Part shown: positions 1 through 12,039 of the stretch, in pieces
How positions within the stretch are numbered: the stretch's first letter is position 1
How the letters are laid out: each line of letters opens with the position of its first letter
Assembly: GCF_910592395.1 (NCBI RefSeq)
Contig: NC_088326.1
Location: forward strand, 7,631,001 to 7,695,000
Direction of reading: 5' to 3'
From: Lineus longissimus
Lineage: Eukaryota > Nemertea > Pilidiophora > Heteronemertea > Lineidae
Length of the DNA stretch: 64,000 bases
Position numbers and translations under genes: made by a program
The notes under the pieces: model-generated
The model's input: the letters and a program-made list of their open reading frames with translations, nothing else
Databases searched by the model: none
Told to the model about the DNA's origin: nothing

Positions 1-3000
1 GGATTTTCCCCCTTTGTATGATGGAAGTATTTGATGTGATCTTCCATTCTGCAACAGGTCATTGAGTAACACTTCATACTTTGGTCGTGCTAGGCCTAGT
101 AATTATGCATACCTAGGGGCAGTGCTTAGGAAGAGCTCTCTATCGACGCTCATATCTCCAACACTGCAGGTCTTTGAATGCTGTGGCTTGCACATGATAA
201 AGGTAATGATACCTACTTTCAAAATCAGAAATAAAATTTCCGGCCGCTTTTACTGTTTTCCAAGGATAAACCAAGGAAAAAGTGCTATTTTCCACCAAAA
301 TGACACTCATTGGCTAGTGCTGCCACCTTGTGTACACTTGATGAATTATAAAATAAATGCATAATGAACACATAATTTATGCTTGGTGCTGGCCATGAGG
401 ATTAGTAGTTACTGTCAACCACCATGATCACCCCCCCCCCCCCCCATGCCTAGGCCTACTAACCTATTTTAAGTAGGCCTACCGGTAAATAACTCCACTT
501 GCATTTTTCCCCCCAAAAAAGAACAAGCTCATCACTACAAATTTGCCCTTGATGAAAGCCCTTTGGGGAATTGGGCCCCATAGGTCCTGAAATGCTGATT
601 TGAATTTCAAATAACATTTCGGCCTTGGCCTACCTGATGGCAACGTAATTGAATAAGCTACATGTAGGCCTTCTTACAGTCCGAAAACCTAAAGAAACCC
701 CCCTGTTGGTGAGGATGCTAATGTTGACCCATTCATTAGCCTGTGTCATGCTGCCAGAGCATGTTGTAAGGGTTGGACCCCCCCCCCCCCATGGCTAAGG
801 CACCTGAAGGGCATATGGTATGACCTACTAATACATCTTTATCAACCCATGCAGGGATCATCCTGTTCCTAAGAACCTTGCAGAAGTGCTCATTTCACAT
901 ACTAGTAACACCTTCCATTGCTAAGGAGCCAATTGACTAAAGGTGCAGTTCCTACTGTAATTACTGTTTGATGAGGACAACCCTGCAGTTGGCTGCACCG
1001 TCAGAGTATTGCTATTGGAAGTCTTTAGCTCCTTGGTTGGCGGTGAAATGTTCTCCTGGAGTTGCTCTAGCATTGGCTAAATTGTACATATACATGTACT
1101 GGAATGGAGAAGTTTTTCATGAACTGAGTTACGGTACTGTCCAGTCCCTTAGGAGAGATCACAACTTTCCACATGCTACACTTGTACCTGTCTGCAGAGG
1201 ACAGTGCTGCCACTTAAGAAGCAGGGACACTTTTTTTTACAAATGGGTGATTTATTTACAAGCTAATATAATGATACATAGAAAAAGGCTATTTTGCAGA
1301 CAATAGCCAAACCACTACTAACCACTACTAGGGAGGGACCAATACTAGTAAAACCTCATTTACGGTACTACATGTCAGGCCCAAGTGCAGGATAGTATCA
1401 GGAGAGAGTCCCACTTTCCAGTAGCAGGCTTGGTTGTTCAAAACTGACATTAGCGCTACTAAGTATACTGACATTAAAAATCTATCTTGGCATTTACAAT
1501 TGTTTACTGAAAGCCTAAGTTCAAGTTTATCCCAAGATATCGCTATAAAATCATTTTTTAACAAAGCCCCGCATTTTACCTGATGAACCATCCGCTAGAT
1601 ATACTAGAACATCAAATCTGGATGTCCTTCATATTGCAGGTTATGTTAGTCAAGGGAGACAAAAACACAGCATGTAACAGTTTTAGGAAATTCACCATGT
1701 ATTTTTTTTAGAAAAAGAGAGATGTATTGTAGAATGCGAACAATGCATTTGCAATCAATGGCATGGAAAATCTCAGGTCAAGCCTGATGAATGTACATCC
1801 AATAAAGTCGTACCCTTTCATTCTAAATCAAGAATTCTTGATGTGTAGCTGACAACTTTCACTGGGCTAATTCTGCCCAGTCATGACTCAAAGACCAACA
1901 TTTCAGAAAATCTGTCTCCACCCTCTTATCATTTCTCTCTCCCAGCTCAAGAGTGCTTGACCAGCAGTCCTTGTGATACTGTTGCAACAATATTACCCAT
2001 CAAATTTGCCCTTCTGTCCCGTCTGCTGGGTTTTCTAAGGCGTCGGCTGGTTGAACAGAGGAAGAGGCAACAGCGGACTGAAAAAAGATATTGATGGAGA
2101 ATCAGGTTTGGCTTAGAATCCTTAATTGCCAAGGAGATGGGAGCCAGAATGGCATCAAGGTTTTCGGCTTAGTCCCTCCTTTCTCATCAGTGACCTTCTT
2201 ACATGTAAGTCAGTCGCTGCAGGCAGAATTAACCAATATTCACTTTGGCTTGCCCCGAATCTTCTCCCCTTTTTTTTCATTCAACTCACCTCTGTATCCA
2301 TGGGTGCTGGTTCTACTTCTGGTTCTACATTTGCCACAGATACTCGATGTTTAGCCTCACATCCTTTACACAGAGCTGAAAAGGCACCAGATTATGGGGG
2401 TAATGATAATATGATGTGCAATATAATAGTGTGAGGACATGATGATGATGATAGACTTGTTTTGATAATGCGACCGGCCATGCTGATTTTGTACGGCAGT
2501 GAAGCATCACCTCCAGTGGCACTGGCAGGGAATCATAACTGGGACTTCCTGATCATCAAGCCAAGGCTCCAATCAACTTTCTAGGAAGAACACAAGTGAA
2601 GTGGTAAATCGTTATCACTCAGTTGGTTTTGCACCAAAGTTAGGTTTAGTCAGAGTGGGTATCATTACAGGCCTACTGCTTCTTTTCTACTTCAGTGATT
2701 TTGAGACTGATCCCTTACCTGAGCCAACTAGGACAAAAACTCCCCACTTGATGTATATTTCCCGAGACATCACTCGATGAACTGAACCACCATCTTTTCT
2801 GGGCTTCCGACTTGTTTTAGAGGGTTGATGAAGTGGGTGCTGGCATCTCCTTTGCTGATTCCATGATAAACTCAACTTGTATCGGTGGTTCGGGCATATT
2901 GTGGTGTCCAGAACTGGAGAACTCATATCAAACACGCCAGCACGAAGTGCTATGAGCTCCCATTCACTTTTGACTTGACTGGCTTTCCTGGAGGACATCC

Positions 3001-3975
3001 AACGCATCAAAATGACAAATGGGAGTGCACGTCCTTCTTACATTGTTTCAAGGGGATCACACTCTTGTCATTGGGGTATGAAGCGTCAGTACCACACTCG
3101 ATATCCTTGGATATGACAGCAAATCCACATTTCAACTGTGAATTTTCAGGTTCCATTTTCAATAGACTATCACACAATGTACACGTGCATGTACACAATG
3201 CATTGTAACTGTAACTGTTGTTGTTGTTGTCGTTGCTGTTGTTCGTTTCCGCCTAGACCGCTAAGCCTCTACAGGGGTAATAAAGGCCTCTAGGTTGTTT
3301 GAGGGAGTGTGTGGGAGGGGCAAGGGAGAGGGGGGTTCACTAACATCTAAAAATGTAATTTTATTTGGAAAGCATGTGTATTTCGTCAGTTATCTGAGGG
3401 AATGGGCAAAAAATGGGCACCAGTGAGAAGGGCGCGACTCGACCCCCTCACCGGAAAACCGTAAGGGCGGCCGGATTTTTTTCTTTTGCAAATTAAAAAA
3501 CAGCATTCTGACTTCCTTACCTGGAAGTGGCATCACCTAAAAAACTGCAGTGTTGGAGCTAAAGGAGAGTTAAAATTGCCTTTTTACTGAAATTTGAGAT
3601 TGCATTGTTTTTGGGACGTACTGTACCTGTCATTAAAATGTACCTGGGGCAAAACAAAAGGCATGAAAAGGTAGTTCAGATCATGTACTTTCAATTTCAA
3701 TAGGCGGTGTTTAGTGATAATTCTATTTGATGCACGAAAATTGACAAAAGACTTAGCCTATTTTGAGGGATAATGCATGTTTTTTTAAAAGGAAAATGAG
3801 TAGGAAATGGTTAACAGCCGTACCCCAAAACTGTGGGGTTATTTTCGAAACCAATCCACCAGCCTTCATAGTACCCTAGGACAGGTCTGTGGTAGAAATT
3901 ACAACTAGATCTGTTGACCCCCCACCTTGCCACCATTTGCATGATCCTGCATGGTGGTATCATGGACTGACACTT
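1..3975. other. Non-coding stretch, no gene recognised
   Basis: I see no domain, splice-consistent exon chain or transposon terminus here. The sequence holds short C homopolymers (near 427 and 780), a GTT-rich microsatellite near 3215-3240 and scattered taggcct and catgta palindromes. All open frames are under about 115 codons and none resembles a known family. It may be intronic or intergenic DNA with old, unrecognisable repeats. Confidence 0.5.
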
Positions 3976-5148
3976 AATTATTATAACGGTTGCAACACCG
4001 CAGTGTATTGCGTAATGCTTGATGCAAGCAAAGCATTTGATTGTGTTCATTTTGTGAAGCTATTTCGAATTTTGATCAAAAAAGGGCTATGTCCATTAGC
4101 GGCTAGGCTATTAGCCAACATCTACACACAACAACGTGTACAGGTTCAGTGGGGGAAGCATATGTCTGGTGAATTTACTGTATCCAATGGAGTTAAGCAG
4201 GGTGGGGTGCTCTCCCCCGTTCTTTTTGGAATTTATCTGGATGAGCTTATTACGAGTATAAAAACTGACGGTTTCGGCTGCCATGTTGGCAACATTTTTT
4301 GCGGTGTATTTGCATATGCCGATGATGTTATTCTCTTAGTACCATTGTTCTATGGGTTAAATAAGATGCTAAACACGGCTCGTCAATTTTCTATTGAATT
4401 CAGAATATCCTTCAACGCATCTAAGAGTAGATATTTAGTCTTCGGGTCACATGACCCGCCAGGGGAGATTGTATTTGAGGGTACAAGGGTTCAAATTTCT
4501 AATGAAGAAATTCATTTGGGCATTCTTCTTGGTCATGATGTTCGTCGGAGGAGGGTTCAGGTTTTAGTTAATGATCTGTACAAACGGACCAACATGCTTA
4601 TGGCTCAGTTTAGGTACGCCAACTTTGAAATCAGATATAAGTTATTCAAAAGTTTTTGTATGCCGCTGTATGGTTACCAGTTGCTAGATTGTTCAAAACC
4701 ATACATGGAAGAATTGTATATTGCATGGCGTAAATGTATTCGTCAGATTTTGTGTTTGCCATATCGCACTCATAATGACCTGTTACCAGCCATTATAAAG
4801 GACTGTAGCGTTCAAACTCAATTGGAGAAAAGGTTCGTAAAATTCATCAAAGGACTGCGGAAATCAGGAAATACACTCGTAAAGGTTACAGTTGGATTAT
4901 TATTTGCCGGGAGCGTCTCATCAGTGGGGAAAAGTCTAACTATGGTGTTACAAAAGTACAACTGGAATAGGGATCAGCTGCCTGATGAATGTATAATGCT
5001 AAGGGACATCAATAGGGAATTTTGGGGATTGGGGCATAATAGGGTTGCCATCCAAGTTAGGGAATTGCTTGAAATGCGGGAGGCAGGGAATCATATTCTC
5101 ACAAAAGAGGAAATAGACATGATAATTAACTTTTTGTGTACAGGTTGA
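3976..5148 (+). CDS. LINE reverse transcriptase, C-terminal part (copy 1)
   Basis: This open frame of about 390 codons encodes an RNA-dependent DNA polymerase that would copy LINE RNA at a nicked chromosomal target. Visible motifs in order are MLDASKAFD (block with the first catalytic Asp), NGVKQGGVLSPVLF (block B), FAYADDVILL (catalytic YADD box, near 4310) and a thumb region, ending in INFLCTG before the stop. Endonuclease and N-terminal RT blocks are absent. The frame has no internal stop, unlike the longer copy at 51.7-54.8 kb, which suggests a younger or less decayed insertion. The open frame runs upstream to an ATG at 3889, but those residues show no RT similarity and are probably not native. 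Confidence 0.85.
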   Translation, partial: NYYNGCNTAVYCVMLDASKAFDCVHFVKLFRILIKKGLCPLAARLLANIYTQQRVQVQWGKHMSGEFTVSNGVKQGGVLSPVLFGIYLDELITSIKTDGFGCHVGNIFCGVFAYADDVILLVPLFYGLNKMLNTARQFSIEFRISFNASKSRYLVFGSHDPPGEIVFEGTRVQISNEEIHLGILLGHDVRRRRVQVLVNDLYKRTNMLMAQFRYANFEIRYKLFKSFCMPLYGYQLLDCSKPYMEELYIAWRKCIRQILCLPYRTHNDLLPAIIKDCSVQTQLEKRFVKFIKGLRKSGNTLVKVTVGLLFAGSVSSVGKSLTMVLQKYNWNRDQLPDECIMLRDINREFWGLGHNRVAIQVRELLEMREAGNHILTKEEIDMIINFLCTG

Positions 5149-5390
5149 TTTGATGGAGTATTGTTTTTGGTGTTAGTTTTATTGTGATAGTTCAAGATAC
5201 TAATGTAACTTATTCAGGATCATCTCCAAGAATGAGAGGTTTTCGGGTTCGACTCTCAGTCTTACCTTTTACTTTGTTTGCCTTATCGTAAACTTGTATT
5301 TGCACCCAACTCTGTATTGTCTTATTGCACCTTATTTTTTGTTATCTGTACAACGGAAAGTAGTACGAATAAACATATATATATATAAAG
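3976..5390 (+). mobile_element. 5'-truncated CR1/Rex1-like LINE, copy 1
   Basis: This is the 3' part of a non-LTR retrotransposon: reverse transcriptase, a short 3' UTR, an aataaa-type signal and a terminal AT microsatellite near 5370-5386. The 5' edge is set at about 3976, where similarity to reverse transcriptase begins, so endonuclease and ORF1 are missing. That is the usual result of incomplete target-primed reverse transcription. The 3' tail abuts Gypsy pol sequence at about 5390, so the LINE probably landed inside the Gypsy element and the Gypsy 5' part lies elsewhere or was lost. The protein ends in the same FLCT-type C-terminus as the LINE at 50-55 kb, so both belong to related subfamilies. 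The clade name is inferred from motif style only. Confidence 0.75.
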
Positions 5391-5423
5391 GAAATCGAGA
5401 CTGAAAGTCTGAAAGACCCAGGT

Positions 5424-6869
5424 TTGAAATTGGTAGAGAGGGCTATTTTGACTAAAGACTGGCATGAGTTGAAACATGATCCCATCTACCACATCAGGGA
5501 TGATTTCTGGGCATATGGTCATGTGATAATGAGGGGTAGAAAAATCTTCATCCCAGAGAGTCTACGCCCCAAAGTTATCAAACTAGGCCATAGTGGGCAT
5601 CAAGGCATGGTGAGAATGAAGAATAGGCTAAGAGAAAGAGTGTGGTGGCCAGGAATGGATAAGGATGTAGAAACATGTGTAAAACACTGCCATTTGTGCC
5701 AACTGGTGGGTCCAAGGCCCAGGCCGGTGCCAATCAGGCCTACTGCACTGCCTGAGGGCCCATGGTTTGACATAGCCATAGATCTGTTAGATATCTCCAA
5801 TGGAGACCATTTGCTTGTAATCACTGATTATTATAGTCGATGGCCTGAGATTGTGTTTCTGAAGAAGACAGATGCCACACGTGTGATCAGAGCTCTAGAA
5901 TCGGTTTTCCTCACCCATGGAATTCCTTATTCAGTACGGTCAGACAATGGACCGCCTTTCAAATCACGTGAATTTGAAGCTTTCTTAGACTACCTAGACA
6001 TTGATCACAGGTGCAGCATACCTTACTTGCCTCAGAGCAATGGGAACGTCGAACGTGCAAATGAGACTTTGTTGAAAATCATTCGAATTGCGAAGCTTGA
6101 AGGGAAAGATTGGCGTAAAGAGGTTGAGAAATTCCTGTTTGACTATAGGACGACGCCACATACACAGACGGGTGTATCTCCAGCCAGAGCACTAATGGGT
6201 AGAGAGTTGAAATGTAGACTTCCAAAACTGAGGGTTGAGCCAAATAGAGAGGTTACTGAATCAGATTGGCAAGCAAAGTTTAGGGAGCGTGATGCAATCT
6301 CCAAACTTTGGCAGAAACAGTATGCGGACAGCCGTAGAAACGCTGAAATTTCTGAGTTGAAACCTGGTGACAAAGTGTTGCTCTTAGAAAATTTCCGTAA
6401 GAACAAGCTGATGCCTAATTATGAGGTTGAACCATATGAGATTGTTGAGAAAGTGAGCGGTGCTGTTTTGCTCAAGAATTCAAAAGGTGTAAAATTGAGA
6501 GCATTGAACCATGTCAAGAAGTATCACTCAAGCATGTCTGAATCCAGTGTAACAGTGGACACAACTTCTGAGAGTTCTCAAATTCAATCTGGGGAATCTC
6601 CTAGAGATTCAAACATCACTGGTGAAGTTAGAGTACAGGAGCGGCCTGAAGTCTCTGAGACTCAGAGCAGCCCTGAGCTGGTTTTGCATGAACCAGATTT
6701 GTCTCCTGTTGAGACAACAGTTGTCACAACCACTGAAACTGTGGACACTTCTGAGATCCCAGTTGCACCTCCTGAAAACTCTCAGCCAGTTGAGCCTGTT
6801 GAACCAGTGAGAAGGTCAACTAGGGTCAGGACTACACATAGTCGATGGAAGGATTATGTGGAGAAGTAA
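5424..6869 (+). CDS. Ty3/Gypsy pol, integrase part (5'-truncated)
   Basis: This is the integrase end of a Gypsy retrotransposon polyprotein, which would insert the reverse-transcribed DNA into chromosomes. Domains in order within the 481-codon frame are an HHCC zinc finger (GHSGHQG through CHLCQ, about residues 52-93), an rve catalytic core with Asp in the IDLLD stretch, Asp in RSDNG near residue 172 and Glu in NVERAN near residue 210, a GPY/F-like module (about 330-370), and an acidic low-complexity tail ending in RRSTRVR. All three catalytic acids are present and the frame is intact. Protease, reverse transcriptase and RNase H are missing upstream, where the LINE tail ends. The first Met is arbitrary because the native frame is part of a longer polyprotein. 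The 3' LTR follows 350 bases downstream. Confidence 0.9.
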   Translation: MKLVERAILTKDWHELKHDPIYHIRDDFWAYGHVIMRGRKIFIPESLRPKVIKLGHSGHQGMVRMKNRLRERVWWPGMDKDVETCVKHCHLCQLVGPRPRPVPIRPTALPEGPWFDIAIDLLDISNGDHLLVITDYYSRWPEIVFLKKTDATRVIRALESVFLTHGIPYSVRSDNGPPFKSREFEAFLDYLDIDHRCSIPYLPQSNGNVERANETLLKIIRIAKLEGKDWRKEVEKFLFDYRTTPHTQTGVSPARALMGRELKCRLPKLRVEPNREVTESDWQAKFRERDAISKLWQKQYADSRRNAEISELKPGDKVLLLENFRKNKLMPNYEVEPYEIVEKVSGAVLLKNSKGVKLRALNHVKKYHSSMSESSVTVDTTSESSQIQSGESPRDSNITGEVRVQERPEVSETQSSPELVLHEPDLSPVETTVVTTTETVDTSEIPVAPPENSQPVEPVEPVRRSTRVRTTHSRWKDYVEK

Positions 6870-7215
6870 TTTCATACAACTTGTAGATTTTTCTGCATTT
6901 TTGGCCATGATTGTGATTTTAAGAGACAGTACTGTAAGGTTAACCAGGACATGTTTTTCCTGTGTGTTTTTTTTTTTGTAAATTGTATGTTCTAAGCAAG
7001 TGTGTTTAGTCAAAACCTAAATTTGAATATTGATTATTCCAGTTATAGTCAGTTTCTGTTAGTAATTTTGGGACAATTTCAATATGCCTAGTCGGTGTTT
7101 GTGAAGACAAAGTTTGCCTTGTCTTCAGGTGTTTTGTTTTCAAATATTTTCCAGTTGAAAAGTTTATAAGAGAGACGAGTTAAAACTTGTCCAGTTTTAT
7201 ACTAAGCTTGGGGGA
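6870..7215 (+). other. Gypsy 3' untranslated region with polypurine tract
   Basis: This AT-rich spacer lies between the pol stop and the putative LTR. It ends in a short purine run, aagcttggggga, directly before a TGTGG start. That is what a plus-strand priming tract beside a 3' LTR looks like. No open frame of note. Confidence 0.45.
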
Positions 7216-7389
7216 TGTGGTGATATTTGAATCTCCCGCCAATTTGTAACTGAGTTCATGTCACGCATGCGCAGAAGCTATGTAAGCACTTCCGGAAAAG
7301 ATGGAGTCGTAAATAAAGTAATTCACTTCATTTATTATGGAAATCAATCGTCATCTCCTTCAATCGAGCATCTCAGGATAAAAGCAACA
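7216..7389 (+). repeat. Putative Gypsy 3' LTR (short)
   Basis: The stretch starts with TGTGG after a purine tract and ends near CAACA, so it has TG...CA borders. It contains an aataaa-like signal near 7313. No second LTR copy is in the window, so both borders are inferred. The MULE terminal repeats begin immediately downstream. Confidence 0.4.
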
Positions 7390-8170
7390 CGACAACCAGT
7401 TAAAACGTCCCCACTCCAAAACGTCCCCTTACCAGAACGTCCCCGGGTACGGGAAAACGTCCTCGGACCAAAACGTCCCCTATCCAAAACGTCCCCGCCT
7501 TCATTAACAATGGTTAAGGCGTATGCCTGTATGGCAAGTGTACTGGATAGCTGGATAGTACTATAAAATAGGGGAAGGGAGTACACTCATGTGCTCTCCC
7601 CTATGGAGAACCTGGGCGCGGGCTCGTTATCTGGGCAGTAATAAGGACTCAATCTACGAATGATTTCCCTTTAACAATATATTTCAACATCGCTATAGGT
7701 CGTTACAATCATGTAGTTCGATTGATCGATTGGTACAACTGAAAATACATAACATGAAACACGTCTTACAACATTGTCACTAGTATTCTAAAAAGAGGGA
7801 ATAAAACCCTGTAAAATGAACCTTAAAATTAATCAATATTAGTATCTTGACTTCTGAAACAGAATATTTCGATTGTCGGATTATTAACTGGCTTTCAACG
7901 TTAGTAACTTAGTAGGCCCGGCGACCAGTGAACTATTATCGGACACTTATTTGAACATGACGCGTAGCCTAAAATACGCCCCGAAAACGTTATAATAATA
8001 GGCAATTGTTGTCAATCGATACATATAGCATTGCTAGGGCCTCCTAATATCTCAAGTACAAAGGATTTATATCCTTAATTCGTCTTAGGAAAATGAAACA
8101 ACTTGGCGGGACAAACGCAGCCTTCAAACATTACGCGACATGGCTGCTTGGAACTCAAATTTCTCTGAAA

Positions 8171-8672
8171 TACTACAATCAAGATGTACAGACCGGGGGA
8201 GCTGGCGGTACGTACCCATAAGTCTTTGCGGTAGTCTCGCGCGTACCGGATATAACCCATCAAGGTTTTCTCCTTCAGAGAAATACTGCGTTGCGCTCAA
8301 GTGCCTTATAAAAGGCTGTGAACAAAATTAACGTTCGACCAATGAGAAAGCCACATTACCCTGCATACGAGGTTGGACGCGTGATCACTTAGTGACAAGT
8401 AAAAATAGAATCAGACCGCATGTTTCTATATGTCAGAATGCTGCCGTTTGCGCTGTAGTACACGTCTGTTGTCAAAATTTTCGATTTCAAGCAAGTTTAA
8501 GGCCAACCTCGTGTCCACCAGACTAATGCATAATTGGCAGTTGAGCGCAACGCAGTATTTCTCTGAAGGAGAAAAGCTTGATAGGTTATATCCGGTACGC
8601 GCGAGACTACCGCAAAGACTTATGGGTACGTACCGCCAGCTCCCCCGGTCTGTACATCTTGATTGTAGTATT
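8171..8672. repeat. Near-perfect 130-bp inverted repeat with 245-bp spacer
   Basis: The arm 8171-8300 matches the reverse complement of about 8546-8672 with only a couple of mismatches, so the strands could form a long hairpin. It lies in the left half of the MULE-like element. No coding sequence is visible and no target duplication was found. It may be a nested MITE or a hairpin produced by local inverted duplication. Confidence 0.8.
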
Positions 8673-9419
8673 ACGCAACACATTTGGGGTTCTTATAAAT
8701 CATTTTGATCCTTACATTACGTGTGTCTTTCTCGACCCGCTTATATATGGTTATCACACATTTACACCGCCTTATACGGTCAAAAATGCGCCTGTAAATC
8801 GGTTGGCGTCCTGCGTCTGGCAGACGATATTTTCTTCCTCTTGTTGTCGTCGCGGACCAATTCCATACTGGCCGGACGTTTCCCTTACGCCGTTGTCTTC
8901 GGACACGACATAACTCACTTATTGTGCTTTAGCATGTGGAAATAGGATTCGGATAAAGAAGGAATCAACGAAGTGTGTACTGTAAATTTTAAATGCTATC
9001 TGACTACTTTATTGAACAAGGAAGTTACATGGGTCACGTGGACCTGGGAATAATAATGAGATGGCGGGAAGGATCTAAGCTAATCAGAACGAAGTATCAA
9101 GATGGGCGGTCCCAGACAACGTGATACTAGTACTAGGAAGTAGGCGTGGCTATACGTGACTAAAGTTACTATAATCAATGCAGGCTGTCCGCGACACTTG
9201 TGGAATAATCCATAGGATGGGCGCAACTTAAAAGCGAACAACTCAAGAAATAACCTACTTTGATGTCTCTTTATTATTAAGCAACAAACATAGGTATGCC
9301 TATGACTATTTACAAGATGTACAATTAGTATTTACAAGTATTTACAAGTATTTAAAATGAATTTAAAATGAATTACGAATAAACGTGTATTTACAAGTTT
9401 TTAAAATCATGTAAAAATA

Positions 9420-10126
9420 CATGCAATATTCACGAATGTCTATTCGATGTTTGGCGCAATAAGGTGCGAACACGTGCGCAGGAGAGCGAGTGCCGACTTG
9501 GTCCCCGTTGTTGAAATCGTTCCATGCGGCGGCGATCTTTGCTTGGTTGCTTCGATACTGCTTTCGTTGCCTCCGTTTGAACTTCTTATCGGACACGAGT
9601 CGCACCTGTTTGTTCACGAGATTGGCCTGTTCCACCAGAAGTCGCACCATCAGGTAGAAGGACAGGTTTCCCGACTGGCGTGGCGATTGAGGGCTCCATG
9701 CCACCCCTCAACGTCGTTGTTGGTCCTGACGGGCTGCATGAAGACGCTCCAGGTAGCTGGCTTCAGTAGGTGGCAATCGATCCACTGGCGGCGAATGTAC
9801 GTGGTAAGGCGTTGCAATGAGTCGGTCGTTGCTTTCTGTTCCAGGCGGGCGAAGATTTGCGGGATGAACTCGGATGGCAGATACGGCAGAGCGAGAAGCT
9901 GGCGGCAGATCTTGTGCGTCGCATTGTCGTTCTTGTAGGCTGGTGCCAAACCAATGTCCTGTATCTTTCGCCAGATGCACTGGGCCCAATGGAACGCGCA
10001 TCCCCGTATCTTGACGTTTCCGAAGACGGCCCGAATGGCGTTCAACGCTGCCTTCTCGAAATCGAGGACGACTTCCTCGACACGTTGCGTTACAGCAAAC
10101 AAAATAAAATTGAATGGTGGCGCCAC
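9420..10126 (-). pseudogene. MULE transposase fragment
   Basis: This minus-strand remnant belongs to a Mutator-like DDE transposase. The main frame (10126 down to 9650) holds VVLDFEKAALNAI with a catalytic Asp, the CxxH-type GCAFHWAQ motif typical of MULEs, and RTNNDVEGWHGALN toward the end of the core. The C-terminal basic region continues in another frame (9704 down to about 9420, with SDKKFKRRQRKQYR), so at least one frameshift near 9700 separates the parts. The N-terminal half, with the zinc finger and first catalytic Asp, is absent upstream of 10126. The gene is dead. Confidence 0.8.
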
Positions 10127-10549
10127 CTATGCATATACAGCAGAACTAGTTACACGGTTGACCTATAAACATTCAACCTCGGCTATTTTGCCGAGCACAG
10201 TGCGCCTTTAACAGACAAGTCCAATAAATACAGTCCACTCGACAATGAAAATACATGTTAAGATACTGCAAATAAATATATTTTAGCTAATATACTCCTC
10301 TAACCATTTGCTAACTTGTTCTTTCCAAGATTATCAGAACACGTGGCATTGTTGACATTATTGCGCCATGTGGAAAGATGATGTCAACAAAGACACGTGC
10401 TTTCCTTGAATTCTGATTGGCTGTCAGATGTACACTATGGCAGAAGTATCCTGCAGAAGAATTTTTCGCTGCCGGGGGTGTAGAAGTAGAAAATGTCCCC
10501 CTGGAAAAAGTGTCCGGGTCCTGTGCCATGTGAACGGATGAGGGTTAGA

Positions 10550-10744
10550 GACTAGATATCACCAATTCACACTACTGACAGACTGTGACATCTCTTATTG
10601 CGTAATTAAGGGTGACAAGATGAAGGCCTGACTAGATATCGTCAATTCACACTACTGGCAGACTGTGACATCTCTTATTGCGTAATTAAGGGTGTCAAGA
10701 TGAAAGCCTGACTAGATATCGTCAATTCACACTACTGACAGACT
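10550..10744. repeat. 80-bp tandem repeat, about 2.4 copies
   Basis: The motif actagatatc recurs at 10551, 10631 and 10711, exactly 80 bases apart, and the intervening sequence differs at only a few positions. The array lies inside the MULE-like element and has no coding content. Confidence 0.9.
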
Positions 10745-11991
10745 GGTATTTTGACTTGATATATTTTATATTATCGTTATTATCATCAATATTATCTGAT
10801 CTGCACTATTTCATTTTCTAACTTTATCCACCTATACATGTATATATGATAACGGAACTAAATTGGTTCTTTCACCCTGCATGTAATATTCTGCTCCAAT
10901 ACCTATTACTATGATCATTATTGTCATTTAAAGAAACCTCCTTAGGAGAACAATAAATTCAGCATAATAATGCGGCCCCATTAATGTGTACAATTATATT
11001 GCGAACACAGTATTGATATTTGTCCGTTTCAGTCACATTGATAGTAAAGTAGTAAAGCTAGGGTCAAATACTAGTATTGTGAAAATGAGCGGCCCCAAAT
11101 GAGAAGTAGTGTTATAGGTGATTTCGACTAGATATGCCAATGATCCATATCATATTGAGTGTGCAGTGGTGTATGTGGTATCCCCACATACAAAGTTTTT
11201 CTAAATCTGACAATCCCTGTAAATCTATGTATCAATGGATTTTAGGTAATCCGTGCGAGTTCTTGCATATTTTGTACATTGCATACAGAAATGGATTTCA
11301 TTTTCTACATCACTTCCACAGAGCAAACATAAACATAAATCTCTATTCGGGCTTTTGTTTCATATACCTGCCCGCCCATCTAGATTTGGAGCTTATGGCG
11401 ATTACCCCAGGCAAAGCCCAAGCCCAAGCCCCCAATACCAAGCCACCTTCAATTGAAAGCGAGGACGTTTTTGACACGAGGACGTTTTGGTACCTTGAAA
11501 GCGAGGACGTTTTGGCATGGGGACGTTTTCACTGGATACCATTTGGACATACCCAAGAAGCCGCCACTGGTGGTCACATATAGTGCTTCAGACATTCACT
11601 CAAAGTCAATGGCTAGAAAATTTCAGGTAAGTTACAACTTCGACAACATAAAAATGAAAATAAAAATAAAATATGATGAGATTATGGATTGTATAGCAGT
11701 GACGCTCAAGCATGCAATGCTATACATACAAGAATTCATTTTAGTAATTGAGCACAGGCAACAGGGTTGTGACTAGACACAAAACATACTTTGACTAGGT
11801 GTATAGCTTGCTTTTGAAGCAAGATTTGATTTTATATATATTTGAAAAAACATCAAATGATTATTTAAAGTGTATAAAATATTTTTTCTTCTGCTCATCC
11901 ATGAAATAAAATGACAATGAATTTAATTTTTTGAAAAATCAAAAGAATTTAGTAAAAGTCGAATTTTGTTACAAAAAAACATGCCACATGA
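10745..11991. other. Non-coding MULE right flank and AT-rich spacer
   Basis: I see no recognisable gene. Up to 11545 this is the right interior and terminal array of the MULE-like element. Beyond that is AT-rich sequence leading into the Harbinger fragment. Confidence 0.5.
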
Positions 11992-12039
11992 GTGCAGCAG
12001 AATATTAGATTGATATTAATTACTACTATTGCCTTGTTT

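Larger units (their letters stand above)
7396..11545. mobile_element. Decayed MULE-like DNA transposon bounded by AACGTCC inverted arrays
   Basis: The left end (7402-7499) is an array of about six AAAACGTCCCC units. The right end (11456-11537) holds the reverse-complement array, and the outermost bases match as CCAGT(T/G)AAAACGTCCCC. Between them lies a broken MULE transposase on the minus strand, a large hairpin (8171-8672) and an 80-bp tandem repeat. I could not find a convincing 8-10 bp target duplication, so the exact ends and the assignment of the transposase to these termini are inferred. Confidence 0.5.

Noticed and set aside
2091-2434. Overlapping 87- and 102-codon frames
   Set aside because: No domain, signal peptide or splice sites supporting a gene; codon content looks random.
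5240-5265. B-box-like gggttcgactctc in the 3' UTR of LINE copy 1
   Set aside because: It is isolated, with no cloverleaf around it; not called as a tRNA or SINE.
9447-9938. 163-codon plus-strand frame
   Set aside because: It is the antisense shadow of the MULE transposase, whose motifs are clear on the minus strand.
7380-11560. Target duplication for the MULE-like element
   Set aside because: No matching 8-10 bp flanks could be found outside the AACGTCC arrays, so the element span is an estimate.
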